A stretch of 64,000 nt of DNA from Korobacter sp036501185 (GTDB taxonomy: Bacteria > Acidobacteriota > Terriglobia > Terriglobales > Acidobacteriaceae). The first letter of the stretch is position 1. Every line of letters begins with the position of its first letter. This document shows positions 26,014 through 33,680 of this stretch, one piece after another. The translations under genes and the position numbers were made by a program. Location of the stretch: NCBI GenBank assembly GCA_036501185.1, contig DASYAU010000044.1:1-64000 (forward strand). The letters run 5' to 3'. A model generated the notes under the pieces. That model had not been told where the DNA came from. It searched no databases and saw nothing but the letters and a program-made list of their open reading frames with translations.

Positions 26014-26808
26014 ATGAGTCAGAAGAAGAACGCTCCCAAGAAGGCCGAAGAGTCTCCGACGCCCGAAAAAAAGAAGGAAACCACCGCCGAATTTATCTCC
26101 TCTATGGCGGTCGTCCTTGTCACCGGCCTTTTCATCATTACTTTCTGTATGCAGGCCTTCGAGATTCCCTCCGGCTCCATGATCAAGACCCTATTGATCG
26201 GCGATCACCTCTTTGTGGATCGCGCACTCCTCGCCCCCCCAACGAAGTGGATGCCGCTCATTCCTTACCAGCAGGTGCACCGCCGCGACATCGTCGTCTT
26301 CGTTTCTCCCGCTCAGCCCGGCCTTTATCTGGTGAAGCGTGTCGTCGGCGTTCCGGGCGATCACATCCACCTTCGCGACGGCGTGGTCTACCTCAATGGC
26401 GTAGCCCAGAACGAGCCCTACAAGTTTGAAGACCCCAACCCTCCCGGCGGTATCAGGCCCTACGCCATCAACTTCCCTTCGGTTCCTCCCGACGATAGTG
26501 TGACCCTCACACCCGAGTGGCACGTCACCATGTCCGAACACATCCAGGGCGACGACGTCGTCGTACCCGCCGACAGTTACTTCTGTATGGGCGACAACCG
26601 CGAGAATAGCTGGGACAGCCGCTTCTGGGGCTTCGTCCCCAAACAAAACATCATCGGCCGCCCAATGTTTATCTATTGGTCCTTCGAAACCCCCGAAGAC
26701 CAGTACACCAAGACCGACATCGGCGACCGCGTCGGCTTCATCGTCCACATCATTATTCATTTCTTCGATCAGACACGCTGGTCCCGCATGTTCCGGCTGG
26801 TGCACTGA
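26014..26808 (+). CDS. lepB: Signal peptidase I (second of tandem pair)
   Basis: A 264-residue paralogue of the preceding gene. The N-terminus is Lys/Glu-rich, the span is about 31-49, and the catalytic Ser55 is in IPSGSMIKTL with Lys108 in LYLVKRVVGVPGDHI. Box E is MGDNRENSWDSRFWG. All catalytic boxes are intact in both copies, so both should be active; they differ most in the beta insert before box E, which may alter substrate choice (inference). The stop overlaps the AsmA-like start by one base. Confidence 0.93.
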   Translation: MSQKKNAPKKAEESPTPEKKKETTAEFISSMAVVLVTGLFIITFCMQAFEIPSGSMIKTLLIGDHLFVDRALLAPPTKWMPLIPYQQVHRRDIVVFVSPAQPGLYLVKRVVGVPGDHIHLRDGVVYLNGVAQNEPYKFEDPNPPGGIRPYAINFPSVPPDDSVTLTPEWHVTMSEHIQGDDVVVPADSYFCMGDNRENSWDSRFWGFVPKQNIIGRPMFIYWSFETPEDQYTKTDIGDRVGFIVHIIIHFFDQTRWSRMFRLVH

Positions 26809-29402
26809 TGTTGGAGTCTGACACCTCCACAACGGTTCGCGAAGAGAGAGTGCGCCGCCACCCTGGCACTCGCAAAACGATGCTCGCCATCGTGATCGCT
26901 ATTCTGCTCGGCATCTTTCTGCCACCGCTTGTTAACGTCAACCGCTACCGCTCGAACATTGCTACGTCCATCAGCACCGCCGTCGGCCGTTCCGTCACGG
27001 TTGGTCACGTCGAGCTCCGCCTGCTCCCCCAACCCGGCTTCGACCTTCGCAACGTCGAGGTCGCCGATGATCCCTCGATCAGCTCCGAATACCTTCTCCA
27101 TGCCGATCGAGTCACCGCTTACCTGCGCCTCAGCTCGCTCTGGCGCGGACGCCTTGAGATCGCGCGGCTCAGTCTCACTGACCCCAGCCTGAACGTTGTC
27201 CACGCGGAAGACGGTCGCTGGAATCTCGAGACCCTGCTCCTCCGCAACGCGCAAATTCCCAGCGCTCCCACCGCGCAGGCACACTTCGAAAATGCTCGTC
27301 GCCGCTTTCCATACATTGAAGCTACCGGCGGACGCATCAACTTCAAGTTTGGGCTCGAAAAGAAAGCCTTCACCCTCACCGATGCCGACTTTGCCCTCTG
27401 GCTGCAATCCGAGAACAACTGGAGTATGCGACTCGAAGCGCGCCCCTATCGCATCGATACCCACGTCACCGACACCGGCACCGTGAAGATGGAAGCGGAC
27501 TTCCAACGCAACTCCATGCTTCGCTATACGCCGGTGAAGCTCAGTTTGACGTGGCACGATGGGCAACTCGGACAAGTGACCAAGCTTCTCAGCGGACGCG
27601 ATCATGGCTGGCGCGGCGGCACGACGATCGAGATCACCGGTACCGGCACTCCTGCCAACCTCGCCCTCGTCAGCGATCTCCGCGTCGACGATTTCCGCCG
27701 TTACGATATCTTCGGTGGCGGCGCCATGCGCCTCGGCGCTCATTGCAGCGGGCATCTCATCGCCCCGGAAGAAAAACTCGCCTTCCTCGATTGCGAGTCG
27801 CCCATCGGCGACGGCAAAGTCGAACTGCAAGGCACCGTGCAACGTTTCAGGGAGCCCTTCTACGAACTCGTCATGGCGGGCCATAACGTCGCATTGAACA
27901 GCGTGATGAGTTTTGTGCGTCACGCAAAGCGCGACCTTCCCGAGGACCTAAGCGCCGGCGGCACCACGGACTTTTCCTTTTCGGCGCACAAAGATTCTGT
28001 TCCCGGGGCGCCCACCCTTTGGTCTGGAGAAGGTTCCACAACCGACCCCACAATGCATTCTCGGGCACTGGGTCCCGATCTCGCCATCGGCACTCTCACC
28101 TACGTCATGGGTCCGGAATCTCCCGAGAAGCCGAAACGCAGCGGCCGCGCCGCCAAGAGCGAAGCGCCTCCCTCTCAGCCGCAGGAAGTTAACCTCTTCC
28201 GCCTCGCGGTAGCTCCCTTTGGACTTCAACTCGGTGCCGCCGCACCCACAAACGCGCAGGCCGTAGTCACCGCCAGCGGATTTAACGTTGCAATCGCCGG
28301 CGACAGCGATCTCGCCCGCGCTCTCCAGGTCGCCCGAGCTTTCGGTATCGATATCCCCAAAGTCGCCGCCAATGGTGCAGCCAAGCTCGACCTCCGCGTC
28401 GAGGGCCGTTGGACCGGCTTCGAAGCCCCTGTGCTCACCGGCACCGCGCAGATCAAAAATGCGCACGCCGATGTGCCTGGCATTATCGAAACCATGCAAG
28501 TCAGCTCCGCCGCCATCTCCATGACGCCCGAATCTCTCACGCTGCAGAATGTTGCCGCCGCGTTCGAGCACGGCCCGAATTTCACCGGCTCGGCTACCGT
28601 TCCTCGCGAATGTTCCGGCCCGTGTCCTATAACATTTGCAGTCCATGCCGACGAGCTCTCGCCCGAGCGCCTTGATCAGATCCTCGACCCCAGGTTCCGC
28701 AAGCACCCCTGGTACAACTTCTTCATGCCGCATCCAGCCGACCCGAAGAACCCGCTGCTCACCGCGAACGCGACCGGTCAGCTCGCGGTTGACCGGTGGA
28801 ATATGGAAGGCACACAGCTTACGCATGTCACCGGCTCAGTACGGATCGCGGCGCCACAGGTTGCCGTCGTCGATCTCCACGGAGACCTCCTCGGCGGCCA
28901 GCACACCGGCACATGGCAAGCCGACTTCTCCGGCGACAAGCCGGTCTTTTCAGGCAACGGCAAAATAACCCACGCCAGCCTCGCACAACTCGGCAACGCC
29001 ATGCAGGACGTTTGGGCAACCGGGACCGCCGATCTAAGCTACCAACTCAAGATGATCGGCAGCTCCCCGTCTGACCTCCGCAACTCTGCCTCCGGCATCG
29101 GCGAGTTCTCCATCCACGATGGTCTTCTCCGCCGCATGTCGCTCGATGGCAAAGCCGCGCCCCTCAAGCTCACCCGCTTCGACGGCACCATCGCGCTGCG
29201 CGATGGCAATTTCGTTCTCAGCGACGCGAAACTCCAGTCCGGCTCCGCGGTTTATACCGTGCAAGGCACCGCATCTTGGAATCGCGATTTGAACTTCACC
29301 CTCACCGACGCTCTGCGCAATTACGCGCTCTCCGGCACCCTCGACCGTCCTGTCGTGAAAGCCGCGCCCGTAGCCGCCGCCTCCGTCGAAACCAAGCCAT
29401 GA
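26808..29402 (+). CDS. AsmA-family protein
   Basis: An 864-residue membrane-anchored protein. One N-terminal span (about 25-43, LAIVIAILLGIFLPPLV) is followed by the AsmA N-domain pattern RYRSNIATSISTAVGRSVTV, VELRLLPQPGFDLRNVEVAD and SLTDPSLNVVHAEDGRWNLE. A long repetitive beta-rich body ends in the AsmA C-terminal region (RNSASGIGEFSIHDGLLRRM and later SGTLDRPVV). Such proteins bridge the periplasm and are linked to lipid transport to the outer membrane. The start is the ATG of TGATG at the lepB stop; the stop overlaps the next gene (ATGA). Confidence 0.85.
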   Translation: MLESDTSTTVREERVRRHPGTRKTMLAIVIAILLGIFLPPLVNVNRYRSNIATSISTAVGRSVTVGHVELRLLPQPGFDLRNVEVADDPSISSEYLLHADRVTAYLRLSSLWRGRLEIARLSLTDPSLNVVHAEDGRWNLETLLLRNAQIPSAPTAQAHFENARRRFPYIEATGGRINFKFGLEKKAFTLTDADFALWLQSENNWSMRLEARPYRIDTHVTDTGTVKMEADFQRNSMLRYTPVKLSLTWHDGQLGQVTKLLSGRDHGWRGGTTIEITGTGTPANLALVSDLRVDDFRRYDIFGGGAMRLGAHCSGHLIAPEEKLAFLDCESPIGDGKVELQGTVQRFREPFYELVMAGHNVALNSVMSFVRHAKRDLPEDLSAGGTTDFSFSAHKDSVPGAPTLWSGEGSTTDPTMHSRALGPDLAIGTLTYVMGPESPEKPKRSGRAAKSEAPPSQPQEVNLFRLAVAPFGLQLGAAAPTNAQAVVTASGFNVAIAGDSDLARALQVARAFGIDIPKVAANGAAKLDLRVEGRWTGFEAPVLTGTAQIKNAHADVPGIIETMQVSSAAISMTPESLTLQNVAAAFEHGPNFTGSATVPRECSGPCPITFAVHADELSPERLDQILDPRFRKHPWYNFFMPHPADPKNPLLTANATGQLAVDRWNMEGTQLTHVTGSVRIAAPQVAVVDLHGDLLGGQHTGTWQADFSGDKPVFSGNGKITHASLAQLGNAMQDVWATGTADLSYQLKMIGSSPSDLRNSASGIGEFSIHDGLLRRMSLDGKAAPLKLTRFDGTIALRDGNFVLSDAKLQSGSAVYTVQGTASWNRDLNFTLTDALRNYALSGTLDRPVVKAAPVAAASVETKP

Positions 29403-29959
29403 AGATCCTTGCCGCGTTCCTGCTTCTCCTCGGCATCGCCGTCGCGCAACAACACAGCCCCGAGTACCGTAGTGCTGAGCGAAAACTTGCTGCCATGGAC
29501 GCCTACGACGCAAATCCCGCCGCGGCCGGCCTCCTCACCACGCTCACCGACGCCGAGATGAACGCTTACTTCGCCGAAGGCGGCATCAAGTGGGGCGATG
29601 GCGTCAGCAATGTCCGCATCAGCACCGCTCCCTCCACCGTTCACGCCTCCGCACAAATCGACTTCGATAAAGTCACCGCCAAGGCCCGTTCCAGCAATCC
29701 GCTGCTCGGCATTTTCACCGGCATTCACACTGTCCGCATCACCGCCCAGGCCGCCGCCCTCCACGGACGCGGCTCCGTGAAAGTCCAATCCGTCTCCCTC
29801 GACGGCACTGAAATTCCGCCCGCCGTGCTCGAACTGTTCATCGTTAAGTTCCTCCAGCCCAAGTATCCGGAAGCCGATCTCGACGCCGTTTTCGGTATGC
29901 CCAATCGTATCGATTCCGCGACCGTCGGCGACCATCAAATCACCTTCGCCCAGCGCTGA
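29399..29959 (+). CDS. Small exported protein, AsmA partner candidate
   Basis: A 186-residue protein with a signal peptide (MKILAAFLLLLGIAVAQQ). The mature part has LTDAEMNAYFAEGGIKWGDGVSNVRIS, alternating beta-type text and VLELFIVKFLQPKYPEADLD. The pattern of a short helix then amphipathic strands recalls lipid-binding DUF2993/LmeA-like proteins, but I am not sure of that assignment. Its ATG overlaps the AsmA stop (ATGA), so it is made with the AsmA-like protein and may work with it on lipids. Confidence 0.6.
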   Translation: MKILAAFLLLLGIAVAQQHSPEYRSAERKLAAMDAYDANPAAAGLLTTLTDAEMNAYFAEGGIKWGDGVSNVRISTAPSTVHASAQIDFDKVTAKARSSNPLLGIFTGIHTVRITAQAAALHGRGSVKVQSVSLDGTEIPPAVLELFIVKFLQPKYPEADLDAVFGMPNRIDSATVGDHQITFAQR

Positions 29960-30009
29960 TCGCTCCGATTTTCGCCCGTCTCCGCGTGTTACCCTAGACA
30001 AAGACCCGG

Positions 30010-30699
30010 ATGCATTTCGACCCCGCACGCATTTTTTTTGAAGCGATCGCCTTCCTTTTTGCCATCAGCCTGCACGAGTCCGCCCATGCATGGATGGCCA
30101 ATCGATGCGGCGATCCTACTGCGCGCATGCTCGGACGAATTACTCTTAATCCTCTCCGCCATATCGATCCGGTCGGCACCATCTTGTTGCCCATCATTGC
30201 CCTGATCGCCAATTTCCCCATGTTCGGATGGGCCCGCCCAACTCCGGTCACTCCCCGAAATTTCAAGAACCTCGTTCGCGACGACATCCTTACCTCCGTC
30301 GCCGGGCCGGTCAGCAACTTTCTAGCGGCCTTCGTGGCTGTCATATTGATCAAGATCATCGCCTTCACCAGTACTGCGGGGCGCATCGCATTTCTGCTGT
30401 CGACTCGGGGCAGCTTCAGCGGCGAAGGCATCCTCTCGCCCATCATGTTTCTGCTCTACATGATGATGGAAATCAACGTGCTCCTCGCCGTTTTCAACTT
30501 AATCCCGGTGCCGCCGCTCGACGGCAGCCATGTCCTGCGCCATTTCCTCTCACCGTCCGTTTTGCGCATCTACGACTCGGTCGGCATGATTGCTCTCGTC
30601 GTTCTCGTGTTTTTCGGTGGACGTTGGTTGATGATGCTGCTCAGCCCCTTTATGCTATTTTTCCAGTACTTGCTCTTCTTGGGTCTCCATGTCCGCTAG
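30010..30699 (+). CDS. Site-2 protease family (M50) membrane protein
   Basis: A 229-residue multi-span protein. The zinc-binding HESAH (His22-His26) sits in the first span and the third ligand region is NLIPVPPLDGSHVL. The short form without a PDZ domain resembles YwhC-type M50 peptidases. Such enzymes cut proteins within the membrane; the substrate is unknown, but the ECF/anti-sigma pair upstream is one possibility (inference). Its last 11 bases overlap the trpS start. Confidence 0.85.
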   Translation: MHFDPARIFFEAIAFLFAISLHESAHAWMANRCGDPTARMLGRITLNPLRHIDPVGTILLPIIALIANFPMFGWARPTPVTPRNFKNLVRDDILTSVAGPVSNFLAAFVAVILIKIIAFTSTAGRIAFLLSTRGSFSGEGILSPIMFLLYMMMEINVLLAVFNLIPVPPLDGSHVLRHFLSPSVLRIYDSVGMIALVVLVFFGGRWLMMLLSPFMLFFQYLLFLGLHVR

Positions 30700-31765
30700 C
30701 AAACAACAACGTGTGTTGAGTGGGATGCGCCCCACCGGAAAGCTTCATCTCGGCCACTACGTCGGCGCCCTCCAGAACTGGGTCAAGCTCCAGGATCAGT
30801 ACGACTGCTTCTTCTTCGTCGCCGATTGGCACGCGCTTACCACCAACTACGCGGATACCTCCGGCGTAAAAGAGAGCTGCGTCGAACTCGTCATCGACTT
30901 CCTCTCCGCCGGCCTCGATCCTGCGCGCTCCACCATCTTTATCCAGTCGCACGTGCCACAACACGCCGAGCTGAATCTCTTGCTCTCCATGATCACGCCC
31001 CTCGGCTGGCTCGAACGCGTGCCAACATATAAAGAGCAGCGCGAGAACATTCACGACAAAGACCTCGGCACCTTCGGCTTCCTCGGCTACCCGGTGCTCA
31101 TGACCTCCGACATCCTCGTTTACCAGGCGCAGTACGTGCCCGTCGGCGAAGACCAGGTCCCGCACCTCGAAATCAGTCGCGAAATCGCGCGCCGCTTCAA
31201 TCAGTTCTACTCGCGCAAAATCCGCGCCGGCGTCGCCGATCCGCAACGCGAGTACGTCTTCCCCGAGCCCAAGCCTCTCCTCACGCCAGCCGCCAAGCTC
31301 CCGGGCACCGACGGCCGCAAGATGTCGAAGTCGTACGGCAACAGCATCCTCCTCAGCGATCCCGAGCCTGAAGTTCGTGCCAAGCTGAAAACCATGGTCA
31401 CCGATCCTGCACGCGTTCGCCGCACCGATCCCGGCAACCCCGACATTTGTCCCGTCGGCGACCTGCACAAAATTTTCAGCGACGCCGAAACCATGGCCAA
31501 GGTAAATGAAGGCTGCCGCACCGCCGGCATCGGCTGCATCCAGTGCAAAGGCTGGGCCGCCGACAGCGTCATGCGCGTCCTCGCTCCCATCCAGGAGCGC
31601 CGCGCGAAATACGAAAGCAATCCCAAGATGGTGTGGGATATCCTCGAAGCCGGCTCCAAGAAGGCCAGCGTCGCCGCTGAAGCAACCATGATCGAAGTGC
31701 GCGACGCCATGGGCATGTCGCACGCCTACGCACCTCCGAACACCAGCGCAACTGCGAGTAAATAG
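30689..31765 (+). CDS. trpS: Tryptophan-tRNA ligase
   Basis: A 358-residue class I synthetase. The ATP-binding HLGH is at 20-23 (PTGKLHLGHYVGALQNW) and KMSKS at 211-215 (GTDGRKMSKSYGN). FVADWHALTT and PVGEDQVPHLE are typical TrpRS sites. A CRTAGIGCIQC stretch adds three cysteines near residue 275. The start overlaps the M50 gene by 11 bases, and scpA begins one base after its stop. Confidence 0.96.
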   Translation: MSASKQQRVLSGMRPTGKLHLGHYVGALQNWVKLQDQYDCFFFVADWHALTTNYADTSGVKESCVELVIDFLSAGLDPARSTIFIQSHVPQHAELNLLLSMITPLGWLERVPTYKEQRENIHDKDLGTFGFLGYPVLMTSDILVYQAQYVPVGEDQVPHLEISREIARRFNQFYSRKIRAGVADPQREYVFPEPKPLLTPAAKLPGTDGRKMSKSYGNSILLSDPEPEVRAKLKTMVTDPARVRRTDPGNPDICPVGDLHKIFSDAETMAKVNEGCRTAGIGCIQCKGWAADSVMRVLAPIQERRAKYESNPKMVWDILEAGSKKASVAAEATMIEVRDAMGMSHAYAPPNTSATASK

Positions 31766-31766
31766 C

Positions 31767-32612
31767 ATGGCCGACGCGATCGAGAACAAGCCGCAACCCG
31801 CAACTCCCGCGCCCGACGCCAAGCGTCCGCCAGAGCGCGACGACTCCGTCTTCTCCATCACTGTTGGCCAGCTTTACGACGGTCCGCTCGACCTCTTGCT
31901 CGACCTCGTCCGCAAGCAGGACATCGACATCTACGACATTCCCATCGCCAAGATCACGCGCCAGTACCTGACTTACACCGAGCACATCAAGACCATCGAC
32001 GTGGACGTCGCCGCCGAATTCATCTACATGGCGTCGCTGCTCATCCACATCAAGTCGAAAATGCTCCTCCCGCGCGATCCCGACGCCCTCGCCGGTTCCG
32101 AGGACGATCCCCGCATGGAGCTCGTCAACCGCCTGCTCGAGCACGAGCGCTTCAAGACCGCCGCGCAAATGCTCCTGCAAAAACAACAGATCGAAGACGC
32201 GGTCCTCACCAATCCCTCACTCAAAGAATTCAAGGACGCCGAGGGCGCTGAACCCGAGCTCGCCGCCGATGTCATCGACCTCGTCAAAACTTTCCGCGAG
32301 ATCCTCGACCGCGCCAAATCGAAACCGACCTTCGACGTCACCGACGACAATGTCACCGTCGGCCAGATGATCCAATACGTCCATCGCAGGCTCTCACTGG
32401 AAGAGCGTCCCATCCGCCTGAAGTCGCTGCTCAAGCACCTCAACAGCCGCAACGCCCTGGTCTGCGCCTTCCTCGCACTCCTCGAACTCATCCGACTGCA
32501 AGCGGTCATCGCGCGCCAGGACGCCGTCTTCGGCGACGTCGTCATCAAGAAGCACACCAATTTCGATAACATCCTCGCGGAACAAAGCGCCGTCCGCGAC
32601 GATTGGAAATGA
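31767..32612 (+). CDS. scpA: Segregation and condensation protein A
   Basis: A 281-residue kleisin of the SMC-ScpAB chromosome-folding complex. The N-terminal SMC-neck-binding part is FSITVGQLYDGPLDLLLDLV then RKQDIDIYDIPIAKITRQYL, and the C-terminal winged helix is NALVCAFLALLELIRLQAVI. It lies directly after trpS and before scpB, with a dispersed repeat in the 120-base gap to scpB. Confidence 0.95.
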   Translation: MADAIENKPQPATPAPDAKRPPERDDSVFSITVGQLYDGPLDLLLDLVRKQDIDIYDIPIAKITRQYLTYTEHIKTIDVDVAAEFIYMASLLIHIKSKMLLPRDPDALAGSEDDPRMELVNRLLEHERFKTAAQMLLQKQQIEDAVLTNPSLKEFKDAEGAEPELAADVIDLVKTFREILDRAKSKPTFDVTDDNVTVGQMIQYVHRRLSLEERPIRLKSLLKHLNSRNALVCAFLALLELIRLQAVIARQDAVFGDVVIKKHTNFDNILAEQSAVRDDWK

Positions 32613-32636
32613 TTTTTGTGTATGCACCAAAGGTTT

Positions 32637-32700
32637 GTATCAGGGCACGGCTTCAGCCGTGCCGTACAGCTCGAATCTGAAACGGGGCTTTAGCCCCTGC
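32637..32700. repeat. REP-like dispersed repeat, family A (copy 1)
   Basis: The unit starts GTATCAGGGCACGGCTTCAG, has the palindrome GGCACGGCTTCAGCCGTGCC and ends with the second palindrome GGGGCTTTAGCCCC. Related copies are at 36723-36820 and 40991-41109 in this window. This copy sits in the gap between scpA and scpB. Confidence 0.85.
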
Positions 32701-32732
32701 AACGTCGCGAGACGCGCACCACATAGGAAACC

Positions 32733-33680
32733 ATGTCGCTCAAGGGAAAACTCGAAGCCATCATCTACGCCGCCGAAGAGCCGGTCACCGTCGACCAAAT
32801 GGCCGCTCTTCTCAAAGACGCCGTCCTCGCCGACCTCGCGCAGGAAGCCTCCAACGCCGCAGTTATCGCCGCCGACGCTGCAGCTTCCGACGCTCCCGCC
32901 ACCCAGCCTGCCGCCGAAGTTCTGCCCGAGCCGGAGCCCGAAGCTCCGGCCGATGCCCCATCCCCCGAGTCCGCGCCCGAAGCCACCGCGAAGAAGAAGC
33001 TCAAAGATCCCGAGCTCACCGCCGTCAAGGCGAAGCTCCGCACCATGCTCGCCGAGCTCGTCGCCGACTACCAATCCGACTCTCGCGGCCTCGAAATCCG
33101 TCAGGTCGCCGGCGGCTATCGCATGGCCACCAAGCCCGAGCATCACGATGTCGTCGTCGGCTTCGCCAAGAGCCTCAAGCCGCCCATCCGCCTCTCGCTC
33201 CAGGCCCTCGAAACCCTCGCCGTCGTCGCCTACAAGCAGCCCGTCACCGCTCCCGAAGTCAGCGAAATTCGCGGTGTCGATTCCAGCGGCGTGATCTCTA
33301 CCCTGCTCGATCGCAAGCTCGTCACCACCGCCGGACGCAAGCAAGTCATCGGCCGCCCCATCCTCTACAAAACGACCAAGGAATTTCTCCTCCGTTTCGG
33401 CCTCAAAGATGTCAACGAACTCCCCAGCATGGAAGAGTTCGAAAAGCTCGGCGACGCGGGCCAAGGTGTGATGTTCGAAGCCGAACAATCGCAGCCGCGC
33501 GAAACCACCGCACCCGCCGGGGATACCGAAGCCAAAGCCGAGCGCGTGGATGATGCCATGATGGCCCACGAAGACCAGATGGTCGCCACGGAAGATCGTG
33601 CCGCCGAGAATGCTGCTGAAGCAAACGAATCACAACCGGAAGAGTCCGCTGCGCAACAAGACTCAATCGAGAAGTCCTGA
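32733..33680 (+). CDS. scpB: Segregation and condensation protein B, with insertion and acidic tail
   Basis: A 315-residue SMC-complex partner of ScpA. The first winged helix starts LKGKLEAIIYAAEEPVTVDQ, then is split by a roughly 55-residue Ala/Pro/Glu low-complexity insertion (about 38-92) before resuming with LRTMLAELVADYQSDSRGLE. The second winged helix is normal (SLQALETLAVVAYKQPVTAP, IRGVDSSGVISTLLDRKLV). The C-terminal 85 residues are acidic and probably disordered. ScpB is usually about 180-200 residues, so both additions are unusual. The stop overlaps rluB by one base (TGATG). Confidence 0.93.
   Translation: MSLKGKLEAIIYAAEEPVTVDQMAALLKDAVLADLAQEASNAAVIAADAAASDAPATQPAAEVLPEPEPEAPADAPSPESAPEATAKKKLKDPELTAVKAKLRTMLAELVADYQSDSRGLEIRQVAGGYRMATKPEHHDVVVGFAKSLKPPIRLSLQALETLAVVAYKQPVTAPEVSEIRGVDSSGVISTLLDRKLVTTAGRKQVIGRPILYKTTKEFLLRFGLKDVNELPSMEEFEKLGDAGQGVMFEAEQSQPRETTAPAGDTEAKAERVDDAMMAHEDQMVATEDRAAENAAEANESQPEESAAQQDSIEKS

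Noticed and set aside
26769..27923. A 384-codon minus-strand frame opposite the AsmA-like gene
   Set aside because: No recognisable domain and antisense composition; the plus-strand gene has a span and AsmA pattern.
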